From: Klebsiella terrigena
GTDB taxonomy: Bacteria > Pseudomonadota > Gammaproteobacteria > Enterobacterales > Enterobacteriaceae
Direction of reading: 5' to 3'
Assembly (NCBI RefSeq): GCF_006539725.1
Contig: NZ_BJNO01000021.1
Span: 35,823-99,822, forward strand
Length of the DNA: 64,000 bases
Each line of letters starts with the position of its first letter. Position 1 is the first letter of the stretch. Below the pieces are notes generated by a model. The model saw only the letters and a list, made by a program, of their open reading frames with translations, made no database searches and was not told where the DNA came from. Below, in pieces: positions 10,043-18,455 of the stretch. The translations under genes were made by a program, and so were the position numbers.

Positions 10043-11041
10043 ATGATGCCAGAATCAACTTCTACCGCTTTTGCTGCCCACCGTTTTTCCATCGCACCGA
10101 TGCTCGACTGGACCGACAGGCACTGCCGCTACTTCCTGCGCCAGCTGTCGCGCCATACGCTGCTGTACACCGAAATGGTGACCACCGGGGCGATTATTCA
10201 CGGTAAAGGCGACTATCTGGCCTACAGCGAAGAGGAGCATCCCGTTGCGCTACAGCTGGGCGGTAGCGATCCGGCTGCGCTGGCGCAGTGTGCGAAGCTG
10301 GCGCAAGCACGCGGCTACGATGAGATCAACCTCAACGTCGGCTGCCCGTCTGACCGCGTGCAGAACGGGATGTTCGGCGCCTGCCTGATGGGCAATGCGC
10401 AGCTGGTTGCCGACTGCATTAAGGCGATGCGCGACGTGGTCTCGATTCCGGTAACGGTAAAAACGCGCATTGGCATTGATGACCAGGATAGCTATGCGTT
10501 CCTGTGTGATTTCATCGATACCGTATCCGGGAAAGGCGAATGCGATATGTTCATCATCCACGCCCGCAAAGCCTGGCTTTCCGGCCTGAGCCCGAAAGAG
10601 AACCGCGAGATCCCGCCTCTGGACTACCCGCGCGTCTACCAGCTAAAGCGTGATTTTCCGCATCTGACGATGGCGATCAACGGTGGGATCCGCTCGCTGG
10701 AAGAGGCGAAGCTGCACCTTGAGCATATGGACGGTGTGATGGTTGGGCGCGAAGCGTACCAGAATCCAGGCATGCTGACCGCGGTTGACCGGGAGATTTT
10801 TGCGGCCAGTGGCGCGGATGCTGACCCGGTTGCCGTGGTGCGCGCCATGTATCCGTATATCGAGCGTGAGCTGAGCAACGGGACCTATCTTGGCCATGTG
10901 ACCCGCCATATGCTGGGCCTGTTCCAGGGGATCCCCGGCGCTCGCCAGTGGCGTCGCTACCTGAGTGAAAACGCGCATAAGGCCGGGGCGGATATTAACG
11001 TCCTGGAACACGCGCTGAAGCTGGTGGCCGATAAGCGTTAA
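10043..11041 (+). CDS. dusA: tRNA-dihydrouridine synthase A (DusA)
   Basis: A 332-residue FMN enzyme that reduces uridine to dihydrouridine at positions 20/20a of the tRNA D-loop. The N-terminal TIM barrel starts with [17 protein letters not shown]. The catalytic cysteine lies in [14 protein letters not shown], and the phosphate-binding GGIRSLEEA and [12 protein letters not shown] follow. The C-terminal helical tRNA-binding domain ends LVADKR. ATG 10043 or 10046 is the likely start. Further upstream extension would run through a promoter-like TATAGT at 10001. Confidence 0.94.
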   Translation: MMPESTSTAFAAHRFSIAPMLDWTDRHCRYFLRQLSRHTLLYTEMVTTGAIIHGKGDYLAYSEEEHPVALQLGGSDPAALAQCAKLAQARGYDEINLNVGCPSDRVQNGMFGACLMGNAQLVADCIKAMRDVVSIPVTVKTRIGIDDQDSYAFLCDFIDTVSGKGECDMFIIHARKAWLSGLSPKENREIPPLDYPRVYQLKRDFPHLTMAINGGIRSLEEAKLHLEHMDGVMVGREAYQNPGMLTAVDREIFAASGADADPVAVVRAMYPYIERELSNGTYLGHVTRHMLGLFQGIPGARQWRRYLSENAHKAGADINVLEHALKLVADKR

Positions 11042-11071
11042 CGTTTCGCTAAAATTTAGTCAAATACGCCA

Positions 11072-11099
11072 CGCCCTGAAGTTAACTTCAGGGCGTTTT
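11072..11099 (+). terminator. Rho-independent terminator after dusA
   Basis: A perfect 10-bp stem (CGCCCTGAAG / CTTCAGGGCG, loop TTAA) is followed by TTTTG. Confidence 0.88.
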
Positions 11100-11122
11100 G
11101 CTTTAAATTCAATAAATTATAA

Positions 11123-11139
11123 TTGGCACGCTTCTTGTA
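11123..11139 (+). promoter_or_regulatory. Sigma-54 promoter of pspG
   Basis: TTGGCACGCTTCTTGTA matches the -24/-12 consensus (TGGCACG-N4-TTGC/T) and lies 41 bases before the pspG start. It is consistent with RpoN- and PspF-dependent phage-shock expression. Confidence 0.88.
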
Positions 11140-11179
11140 ATGCCTGAGTACAGAGGGCTATTGCTTTGGAGAGAAGACG

Positions 11180-11422
11180 ATGCTGGAACTGCTATTTATT
11201 ATTGGTTTTTTTGTGATGCTGCTGGTGACCGGCGTGTCGCTGCTGGGCATTATTGCCGCGATTGTTGCGGCGACGGCGCTGATGTTCGTCGGCGGTCTGT
11301 TTGCGATGATGATTAAACTGCTGCCGTGGCTGCTGTTGGCCGTTGCGGTGGTATGGGTGATTCGGGCGATAAATAAGCCAAAAATCACCCGCTACCGTAG
11401 CAACAACCGCTGGCGTTATTAA
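11180..11422 (+). CDS. pspG: Phage shock protein G
   Basis: An 80-residue inner-membrane protein with two or three hydrophobic segments (about 3-25, 27-48 and 50-66) and a basic C-terminal tail ending NRWRY, as in E. coli PspG (also 80 residues). It belongs to the phage-shock response to loss of proton-motive force. A sigma-54 promoter sits directly upstream. It is monocistronic here. Confidence 0.95.
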   Translation: MLELLFIIGFFVMLLVTGVSLLGIIAAIVAATALMFVGGLFAMMIKLLPWLLLAVAVVWVIRAINKPKITRYRSNNRWRY

Positions 11423-11545
11423 GGGAGTGAGTGGTAGGTCACAACCTGAGGAATTTTGCATAAAACGGCGTAGGTTTTGCTTATTAAATCTGTCACTATT
11501 AGCGCGTTAACGAATTCATCGCGCTGTACCCTACATACAGCCGAA

Positions 11546-11579
11546 CTAAAAAAAGTAAGGGCTTCCATTTGGAAGCCCT
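11546..11579 (-). terminator. Terminator for qorA (possibly bidirectional)
   Basis: A 9-bp perfect stem (AGGGCTTCC / GGAAGCCCT, loop ATTT). On the minus strand it is followed by TACTTTTTTT, which suits termination of qorA. Confidence 0.8.
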
Positions 11580-11605
11580 AAACTTTTCTACCCTCCCGAC
11601 TCTCC

Positions 11606-11722
11606 CGTCATACTTCGAACTACAGGTGCGTTGGCTGCGTTAACTCACCCCGGTCACTTACCGGAGTAAGCTCCCGGGGATTCGCTATCTTGCCGTCTTC
11701 CCGTAGCCCGAATTATTTAGGG
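11606..11722. repeat. Dispersed intergenic repeat, copy A
   Basis: A structured segment with nested inverted repeats: CCCCGG (11648-11653) pairs with CCGGGG (11674-11679), and CTTAC (11657-11661) pairs with GTAAG (11666-11670). The core GGTCACTTA..GTAAGCTCCCGGGG recurs at 14276-14298 between dnaB and alr. It looks like a non-coding enterobacterial intergenic repeat of the type scattered in Klebsiella-group genomes. The family name is not certain. Confidence 0.5.
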
Positions 11723-11757
11723 AGGTTTCCCGTTCAGGCAGCAGGGGCGTTTTGCTA

Positions 11758-12741
11758 TTACGGCAGCAGCAGGCTTGAGCCTTCGGTGGCGCGGCTTTCG
11801 AGCACCTCGTGCGCGCGTCGGGCGTCGGCCAGTGGATATTTTTGGCTCTCGGCAACGTCGACGTTTATCACCCCGCTGGCGATCAGCGAAAAGAGCTCGT
11901 TACTGGCTTCCACCAGCTCTTCGCGGTTGGTGATATAGCCCTGCAGAGAAGGGCGGGTAACGTACAGCGAACCTTTCTGGTTGAGGATCCCCAGATTAAC
12001 GCCGGTAACCGGGCCGGAAGAGTTGCCGAAGCTGACCATCAACCCTCGCCGCTGCAGACAGTCAAGCGAGGCCTCCCAGGTGTCTTTGCCCACGGAATCA
12101 TAGACCACGTGCACCTTCTTACCCTCGGTAATCTCTTTTAGCCGCTCAGCGATATTCTCTTCACGATAGTTGATCGTCTCCCAGGCTCCGGCCTGCTTCG
12201 CGCGCTGTGCCTTTTGCGCGCTGCCGACGGTGCCGATGAGCCTGGCGCCCAGCGCCTTCGCCCACTGGCAGGCTATCAGCCCGACGCCGCCGGCCGCGGC
12301 GTGGAACAGGAACGTCTCACCGGCTTTGATTTCGTAGGTTTTACGCAGCAGATAATAGACCGTCAGCCCCTTAAGGAAGGAGGCCGCCGCCTGCTCGAAG
12401 GAGATGGCCGCAGGCAAAATCGCGGCTTTATCGGCGGGGACGTTATGCACCGAGCTGTAGGCGCCCAGCGCCGACTGGGCGTAAACGACGCGATCTCCGG
12501 CTTTAATATGGGTGACGCCGATCCCGACCTTGCTCACCACGCCGGCGGCTTCGGTACCTAATCCGCTCGGAAGCGCAGGGGGCGGATAGAGGCCGCTGCG
12601 AATGTAGGTATCGATGTAGTTGATACCAATAGCTTTGTTCTCTACCTGTATCTCGTGCTCTGCCGGATCCCCTGCCACAAACTCCACCACCTGCAGAACT
12701 TCGGGGCCACCGTGCTTGTGAAATTCAATACGTGTTGCCAT
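11758..12741 (-). CDS. qorA: NADPH:quinone reductase QorA
   Basis: A 327-residue zinc-independent medium-chain dehydrogenase/reductase that uses NADPH to reduce quinones. The nucleotide-binding fold shows AAAGGVGLIACQWAKALGARLIGTVGS at about residues 148-174, and there are no structural zinc cysteines. The length equals E. coli QorA, and the MATRIEFHKHGGPEVLQ start fits. A longer in-frame extension would run into dnaB on the other strand. It is divergent from dnaB with a 63-bp gap. Confidence 0.95.
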   Translation of the reverse strand: MATRIEFHKHGGPEVLQVVEFVAGDPAEHEIQVENKAIGINYIDTYIRSGLYPPPALPSGLGTEAAGVVSKVGIGVTHIKAGDRVVYAQSALGAYSSVHNVPADKAAILPAAISFEQAAASFLKGLTVYYLLRKTYEIKAGETFLFHAAAGGVGLIACQWAKALGARLIGTVGSAQKAQRAKQAGAWETINYREENIAERLKEITEGKKVHVVYDSVGKDTWEASLDCLQRRGLMVSFGNSSGPVTGVNLGILNQKGSLYVTRPSLQGYITNREELVEASNELFSLIASGVINVDVAESQKYPLADARRAHEVLESRATEGSSLLLP

Positions 12742-12804
12742 GCTTCCTCCTGAACTATGTGGTAACCTTTCGAGCCAATTTCTATACCGGGAATTCCATT
12801 CAAT

Positions 12805-14220
12805 ATGGCAGGAAATAAACCCTTCAACAAACCCCAGACTGAACCCCGAGTTCGCGATCCGCAGGTCGCCGGGTTGAAAGTACCGCCGCACTCGATTGAA
12901 GCGGAACAGTCGGTGTTGGGCGGTTTAATGCTGGACAACGAGCGCTGGGACGACGTCGCCGAGCGCGTTGTTGCAGAAGATTTTTACACGCGTCCGCACC
13001 GTCATATCTTTATTGAAATGGCCCGCCTGCAGGAAACCGGCAGCCCGATTGACCTTATTACGCTCGCGGAATCGCTTGAACGCCAGGGGCAGCTGGACAG
13101 CGTAGGCGGTTTCGCCTATCTGGCTGAACTCTCAAAAAATACGCCAAGTGCGGCGAACATCAGCGCTTATGCCGATATCGTGCGCGAACGTGCCGTTGTC
13201 CGCGAAATGATCTCGGTGGCGAACGAAATTGCCGAAGCGGGCTTTGACCCCCAGGGCCGCACCAGCGAAGACCTGCTCGATCTGGCGGAGTCCCGGGTCT
13301 TTAAGATCGCCGAGAGCCGCGCGAATAAAGACGAAGGTCCGCGAAATATCGCCGAAGTGCTTGATGCGACCGTTGCGCGTATCGAGCAGCTGTTCCAGCA
13401 GCCGCACGACGGCGTCACCGGCGTCAATACCGGCTATGACGACCTGAATAAAAAGACCGCAGGTCTGCAGCCGTCGGATTTGATCATCGTCGCGGCGCGT
13501 CCGTCGATGGGTAAAACGACGTTTGCGATGAACATCGTCGAAAATGCGGCGATGCTGCAGGATAAGCCGGTCCTGATTTTCAGCCTCGAGATGCCCTCTG
13601 AGCAAATTATGATGCGTACCCTGGCCTCGCTGTCGCGCGTCGACCAGACGCGTATTCGTACCGGCCAGCTGGATGACGAAGACTGGGCGCGAATTTCGGG
13701 CACCATGGGCATTCTGCTGGAAAAACGCAATATCTATATCGATGACTCCTCCGGCCTGACGCCGACGGAGCTGCGCTCCCGCGCCCGCCGCATCGCCCGC
13801 GAGCACGGCGGCATTGGCCTGATTATGATCGACTACCTGCAGCTGATGCGCGTACCGGCGCTCTCCGATAACCGTACCCTGGAGATCGCCGAAATCTCCC
13901 GCTCGCTGAAGGCGCTGGCCAAAGAGCTGCAGGTGCCGGTGGTGGCCCTGTCGCAGCTTAACCGCTCCCTGGAGCAGCGCGCCGATAAGCGCCCGGTAAA
14001 CTCCGATCTCCGTGAATCAGGCTCTATCGAGCAGGATGCCGACTTAATCATGTTTATCTATCGTGATGAGGTTTATCACGAGAACAGCGACCTGAAAGGC
14101 ATCGCCGAAATTATTATTGGTAAGCAGCGTAACGGCCCCATTGGTACGGTACGTCTGACGTTTAACGGGCAATGGTCGCGCTTCGATAACTATGCCGGCC
14201 CTCAGTATGATGATGAGTAA
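12805..14220 (+). CDS. dnaB: Replicative DNA helicase DnaB
   Basis: A 471-residue hexameric 5'-3' helicase of the replication fork, the same length as E. coli DnaB. The N-terminal dimerisation domain (about 1-150) is followed by the linker helix and the RecA-like motor domain. The Walker A is ARPSMGKTTFAMN near residue 230, the Walker B is LIMIDYLQLM near 340, and an arginine-containing DLRESGSIEQDADLI segment follows. Near-identity with the E. coli protein makes the call secure. There is no intein. A structured repeat follows before alr. Confidence 0.98.
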   Translation: MAGNKPFNKPQTEPRVRDPQVAGLKVPPHSIEAEQSVLGGLMLDNERWDDVAERVVAEDFYTRPHRHIFIEMARLQETGSPIDLITLAESLERQGQLDSVGGFAYLAELSKNTPSAANISAYADIVRERAVVREMISVANEIAEAGFDPQGRTSEDLLDLAESRVFKIAESRANKDEGPRNIAEVLDATVARIEQLFQQPHDGVTGVNTGYDDLNKKTAGLQPSDLIIVAARPSMGKTTFAMNIVENAAMLQDKPVLIFSLEMPSEQIMMRTLASLSRVDQTRIRTGQLDDEDWARISGTMGILLEKRNIYIDDSSGLTPTELRSRARRIAREHGGIGLIMIDYLQLMRVPALSDNRTLEIAEISRSLKALAKELQVPVVALSQLNRSLEQRADKRPVNSDLRESGSIEQDADLIMFIYRDEVYHENSDLKGIAEIIIGKQRNGPIGTVRLTFNGQWSRFDNYAGPQYDDE

Positions 14221-14227
14221 ATCTCCG

Positions 14228-14330
14228 TAGTCCTTCACGCCGCTGGTACGTTGACTCGCCCGCCCGTCTCGGTCACTTAGCCTGTTAAGCTCCCGGGGCG
14301 CCCGGGCCTGTCGCCTTCCGGCAGCGCGAT
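14228..14330. repeat. Dispersed intergenic repeat, copy B
   Basis: A degenerate second copy of the element at 11606-11722. It shares CGGTCACTTA, TAAGCTCCCGGGG and a following TGTCGCCTTCC. CTTA (14276-14279) can pair with TAAG (14286-14289). It fills most of the dnaB-alr gap and may act as a 3'-end structure for dnaB. Confidence 0.45.
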
Positions 14331-14363
14331 GGATACCGGCGACTCTTTTATTAAGGAACTTAA

Positions 14364-15443
14364 ATGCAAGCGGCAACTGTAGTCATTAACCGCCGCGCTC
14401 TGCGACACAACCTGCAACGTCTGCGTGAACTGGCGCCTGCCAGCAAGCTGGTTGCAGTCGTGAAAGCGAACGCTTACGGACACGGTCTTATCGAGACCGC
14501 GCGAACGCTCCCTGATGCCGACGCCTTCGGCGTCGCCCGGCTTGAAGAAGCCCTACGCCTGCGGGCGGGCGGCATCACGCAGCCGATCCTGCTGCTGGAA
14601 GGCTTTTTTGAAGCCAGCGATCTGCCGGTGATTGCCGCCCAGCGCCTGCAAACGGCGGTGCATAGCCCCGAACAGCTGGCCGCGCTGGAAAGCGCGGAGC
14701 TGAGCGAACCGGTCAGCGTCTGGATGAAGCTCGATACCGGCATGCATCGGCTGGGCGTGCTGCCGGAAGATGCGGAGGCTTTCTACCAGCGCCTGAGCCG
14801 CTGTAAAAACGTCCGCCAGCCGGTGAACGTCGTCAGCCACTTTGCCCGCGCGGATGAGCCGGAGTGCGGGGCCACCGAGCGGCAGCTGGATATCTTCACC
14901 ACCTTTACCGATGGCAAGCCTGGCCTGCGCTCTATCGCCGCCTCCGGCGGGATTTTGCTGTGGCCGCAGTCGCATTTTGACTGGGCGCGTCCGGGCATTA
15001 TTCTCTACGGCGTGTCGCCGTTAGAGAATCAATCCACCGGCGCCGATTTTGGCTGCCAGCCGGTGATGTCGCTGACCTCGAGCCTGATTGCCGTTCGCGA
15101 GCATAAAGCGGGCGAGCCGGTGGGCTACGGCGGGACCTGGATTAGCGAACGCCATACCCGTCTCGGGGTGGTGGCGATGGGCTACGGCGATGGCTATCCG
15201 CGCGCCGCGCCGTCCGGTACCCCGGTGCTGGTTAACGGTCGGGAAGTGCCGATTGTCGGCCGCGTGGCAATGGATATGATCTGCGTCGACCTCGGCCCCG
15301 AGGCGCAGGAGAAGTCCGGCGATCCGGTGGTGCTGTGGGGAGAAGGTTTACCCGTTGAACGGATTGCAGAAATCACGAAAGTAAGTGCTTACGAACTTAT
15401 CACGCGCCTGACTTCACGCGTTTCGATGAAGTACGTCGATTAG
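14364..15443 (+). CDS. alr: Alanine racemase, biosynthetic (Alr)
   Basis: A 359-residue PLP enzyme that interconverts L- and D-alanine and supplies D-Ala for peptidoglycan. The PLP lysine is K34 in [11 protein letters not shown], and the C-terminal domain carries the catalytic tyrosine in GYGDGYPR. The length equals E. coli Alr. ATG 14364 follows TAAGGAACTTAA. It sits between dnaB and tyrB as in E. coli. Confidence 0.96.
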   Translation: MQAATVVINRRALRHNLQRLRELAPASKLVAVVKANAYGHGLIETARTLPDADAFGVARLEEALRLRAGGITQPILLLEGFFEASDLPVIAAQRLQTAVHSPEQLAALESAELSEPVSVWMKLDTGMHRLGVLPEDAEAFYQRLSRCKNVRQPVNVVSHFARADEPECGATERQLDIFTTFTDGKPGLRSIAASGGILLWPQSHFDWARPGIILYGVSPLENQSTGADFGCQPVMSLTSSLIAVREHKAGEPVGYGGTWISERHTRLGVVAMGYGDGYPRAAPSGTPVLVNGREVPIVGRVAMDMICVDLGPEAQEKSGDPVVLWGEGLPVERIAEITKVSAYELITRLTSRVSMKYVD

Positions 15444-15662
15444 CCCCGATTTACCGCAATATTCCCCGGCAGCGTCACGGCCGCCGGGGCCAGGGTGCTA
15501 CCGGACAGCCCGGCTATGGCGCCAGCGCTGCGGCCGGGAAAAGCCCCGCCGGCGTCCTGGCGGGCGATCGTCATCGGCAAACCGCCAACATCCTCTCGAC
15601 CTGCCACGGCTTCCGGTTTATTGTGTTATGACCTGCCTTTTGTAAACCTGGAGAAACATCGC

Positions 15663-16856
15663 GTGTTTCAGAAAGTTGACGCCTACGCTGGCGACCCCAT
15701 TCTCTCCTTAATGGAGCGTTTCAAAGAAGATCCTCGCAGCGACAAAGTAAACCTCAGCATTGGTTTGTACTACAACGAAGCCGGAATTATCCCGCAGCTG
15801 AAGGCGGTGGCGGAAGCGGAAGCGCGCCTTAACGCACAGCCGCACGGCGCCTCGCTGTATCTGCCGATGGAGGGTCTGAATGCTTACCGTAGCGCCATTG
15901 CGCCGCTGCTGTTTGGCGCCGATCACCCGGTACTGCAGCAGCAGCGCGTGGCTTCCATTCAGACGCTGGGCGGTTCCGGCGCGCTGAAGGTGGGGGCGGA
16001 TTTCCTCAAGCGCTACTTCCCGCAGGCGCGCGTATGGGTCAGCGATCCGACCTGGGAAAACCACATCGCCATCTTTGAAGGGGCTGGATTCGAAGTAAGT
16101 GCTTACCCTTGGTTTGATAATGAGACCAACGGCGTGCGCTTTGAGGCGCTGCTCGAGAGGCTGCGCACGCTGCCTGAAGGCGATATCGTGCTGCTGCATC
16201 CGTGCTGCCATAACCCAACCGGCGCCGATCTGAGCCATGACCAGTGGGATGAAGTGGCAAAAGTGCTGAAAGCGCGCAGCCTGATCCCTTTCCTCGACAT
16301 CGCCTACCAGGGTTATGGCGCGGGCATGGAAGATGACGCCTGGGCGATCCGCACGATTGCCAGCGCCGGTATGCCGATGCTGGTCAGCAACTCGTTCTCG
16401 AAAATCTTCTCCCTGTACGGCGAGCGCGTGGGTGGCCTGTCGGTGGTTTGCGAAGATAGTGAAACGGCGGGACGCGTGCTTGGCCAGCTGAAGGCAACCG
16501 TACGCCGTAACTACTCCAGCCCGCCGAACTTCGGGGCGCAGGTGGTTGCCACCGTGCTGAACGACGCGGAGCTGAAGGCCTCATGGCTGGCTGAAGTCGA
16601 AGAGATGCGCACGCGCATTTTAGCGATGCGTCAGGAGCTGGTGAACGTCCTGAAAGAGGCGGTCCCCGGCGTTAACTTTGACTACCTGCTCAAGCAGCGC
16701 GGTATGTTTAGCTACACGGGATTGAGCGCCGCTCAGGTCGATCGCCTGCGGGAAGAGTTTGGCGTCTATCTGATTTCCAGCGGAAGAATGTGCATGGCGG
16801 GCCTTAACTCGGGCAACGTTCAGCGCGTCGCGCAGGCATTTTCTGCAGTGCTATAG
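15663..16856 (+). CDS. tyrB: Aromatic amino acid aminotransferase TyrB (GTG start)
   Basis: A 397-residue PLP aminotransferase that makes tyrosine and phenylalanine from their keto acids and also acts on leucine and aspartate. The PLP lysine is in [18 protein letters not shown] at about residue 247. NPTGADL (about 184) and the RMCMAGLN substrate-arginine block near the C-terminus are present. The family N-terminus [12 protein letters not shown] begins at GTG 15663, preceded by CCTGGAGAAACATC. The longer open frame upstream to 15495 is unsupported. A TyrR site is not convincing here. Confidence 0.95.
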   Translation: MFQKVDAYAGDPILSLMERFKEDPRSDKVNLSIGLYYNEAGIIPQLKAVAEAEARLNAQPHGASLYLPMEGLNAYRSAIAPLLFGADHPVLQQQRVASIQTLGGSGALKVGADFLKRYFPQARVWVSDPTWENHIAIFEGAGFEVSAYPWFDNETNGVRFEALLERLRTLPEGDIVLLHPCCHNPTGADLSHDQWDEVAKVLKARSLIPFLDIAYQGYGAGMEDDAWAIRTIASAGMPMLVSNSFSKIFSLYGERVGGLSVVCEDSETAGRVLGQLKATVRRNYSSPPNFGAQVVATVLNDAELKASWLAEVEEMRTRILAMRQELVNVLKEAVPGVNFDYLLKQRGMFSYTGLSAAQVDRLREEFGVYLISSGRMCMAGLNSGNVQRVAQAFSAVL

Positions 16857-17145
16857 CCCCCGCAGCAGTATCCGGCCCTTTCCGGCGTTAAGGAGAGGGC
16901 GGTTTCCCCTCCCGAAGTGTGATCATTCTCTTTTTCTATGACATTCGAGCAGAAACCTCTTTTCATCACCGGATGCGGAGGTTAAGGTCATGGTGAATTT
17001 ATAAGCATGCACATTATTGAAAATTATAATGATTCGGTTATTTACACTCGCCATCATGCAAAGTGCGTCTCAGCTCCAGGGAGCGTTCGGCTAACCGTGG
17101 CCGTCAAAGAGGCCGTTTGAATGATGGCGGTTTATAGGGATAAAT

Positions 17146-17859
17146 ATGCGCAAAATCACCCTGGCCTTCGGGGCCGTCTGCCTGCTGTTCACGCTCAATA
17201 GCGCCGTCGTTGCCCGCGCCTCGACGCCGCAGCCCCTCTCGACGGGAACCAACGTCGCTAAGCTCGCTGAACAGGCGCCGATTCACTGGGTATCGGTGGC
17301 GCAGATTGAAAATAGCCTGCTGGGGCGCCAGCCGATTGCGGTGGGCTTTGATATTGACGATACCGTGCTGTTTTCCAGCCCTGGATTCTGGCGCGGCCAG
17401 AAGACATTCTCTCCCGGCAGCGATGCTTACCTGAAAAATCCCGAGTTTTGGGAAAAAATGAACAACGGCTGGGATGATTTCAGCATGCCGAAAGAGGTCG
17501 CTCGTCAGCTGATTGCGATGCACGTTAAGCGCGGCGATAGCATCTATTTTGTGACCGGCCGCAGTCAGACCAAAACCGAAACGGTCTCGAAAACCCTGCA
17601 GGATGATTTCCTGATCCCCGCGTCAAACATGAATCCGGTCATTTTTGCCGGCGATAAGCCGGGACAGAATACGAAAACCCAGTGGCTGCAGGAGAAAAAC
17701 ATTAAGGTCTTCTACGGCGACTCGGATAACGATATTGGCGCCGCCCGTGACGCGGGCGCACGAGGTATTCGCATTCTTCGCGCCTCCAACTCCTCATACA
17801 AGCCTTTACCGATGGCCGGGGCCCAGGGAGAAGAGGTGATTGTGAACTCCGATTACTGA
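17146..17859 (+). CDS. aphA: Class B acid phosphatase AphA
   Basis: A 237-residue periplasmic phosphatase and phosphotransferase of the HAD/DDDD superfamily. It hydrolyses nucleoside monophosphates and other phosphomonoesters. The signal peptide is about 25 residues (ends VVARA). The catalytic motif FDIDDT lies at residues 68-73, with D69 as nucleophile and D71 as acid. The distal [15 protein letters not shown] motif supplies the metal aspartates. The length equals E. coli AphA. A terminator follows at 17892. Confidence 0.96.
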   Translation: MRKITLAFGAVCLLFTLNSAVVARASTPQPLSTGTNVAKLAEQAPIHWVSVAQIENSLLGRQPIAVGFDIDDTVLFSSPGFWRGQKTFSPGSDAYLKNPEFWEKMNNGWDDFSMPKEVARQLIAMHVKRGDSIYFVTGRSQTKTETVSKTLQDDFLIPASNMNPVIFAGDKPGQNTKTQWLQEKNIKVFYGDSDNDIGAARDAGARGIRILRASNSSYKPLPMAGAQGEEVIVNSDY

Positions 17860-17891
17860 TTGCCTGCGGGCGAAATAGCAGCCAGCAACAG

Positions 17892-17918
17892 CGGCAGCCG
17901 GTGGGCTGCCGTTTTTTT
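17892..17918 (+). terminator. Rho-independent terminator after aphA
   Basis: An 8-bp stem (CGGCAGCC / GGCTGCCG, loop GGTG) is followed directly by seven T. Confidence 0.92.
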
Positions 17919-18098
17919 GTACAAAATCCGCTCCGGAAGGTTTTACCTTTTCGCTTATTGCTGCACACTTAGAAAGATTCATTCGCAGCATGAATGGCTT
18001 ATCTGACATCGACAGTCGGGCCGCGATGCGGCTCGCGGAATATCGCATTCACGGCGGTTCGCGCCATCGCGTCGGGACGCTCATGGGGAGAATATTAG

Positions 18099-18455
18099 AT
18101 GACAATTTCGGAGTTATTGCTCTACTGCATGGCCAAGCCTGGCGCGGAGCAAAGCGAACACAGCGACTGGAAGGCGACGCAGATTAAAGTGTCGGACGTG
18201 CTGTTTGCGATGGTCAAAGAGGTGGAGGATATGCGCCCTGCGGTGTCGCTGAAGGCCAGCCCGGAACTTGCCGAGCTTCTGCGGGAGCAGCACGCTGACG
18301 TGCGTCCTAGCCGGCATTTGAACAAGGCCCACTGGAGTACGGTGTTCCTTGATGGTTCGCTGCCCGATTCGCAGATTTACTACCTGGTCGACGCCTCTTA
18401 TCAGCAGGCGATTAGGCTGCTGTCGGAGCCGACCCGACAGCAGCTTTCGCAGTGA
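18099..18455 (+). CDS. yjbR: YjbR family protein
   Basis: A 118-residue cytosolic protein of the MmcQ/YjbR family, which has a double-wing DNA-binding-like fold. The molecular role is not established. The sequence follows E. coli YjbR closely (MTISELL..YCMAKPGAEQS, RPSRHLNKAHWSTV, YYLVDASYQQA), and the length is identical. ATG 18099 follows GGGGAGAATATTAG. Its stop abuts the stop of the convergent uvrA with no intergenic base. Confidence 0.94.
   Translation: MTISELLLYCMAKPGAEQSEHSDWKATQIKVSDVLFAMVKEVEDMRPAVSLKASPELAELLREQHADVRPSRHLNKAHWSTVFLDGSLPDSQIYYLVDASYQQAIRLLSEPTRQQLSQ

Larger units (their letters stand above)
11423..11757. other. Intergenic region pspG/qorA (335 bp, no gene)
   Basis: The two genes converge here. 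The gap holds the qorA terminator (11546-11579) and a degenerate copy of a dispersed structured repeat (11606-11722). I see no supported coding sequence. Confidence 0.7.

Noticed and set aside
15641..15656. Possible TyrR box before tyrB (TGTAAA-N6-GAAACA)
   Set aside because: Only one arm fits TGTAAA-N6-TTTACA, and the site overlaps the ribosome-binding region. Too weak to call by eye.
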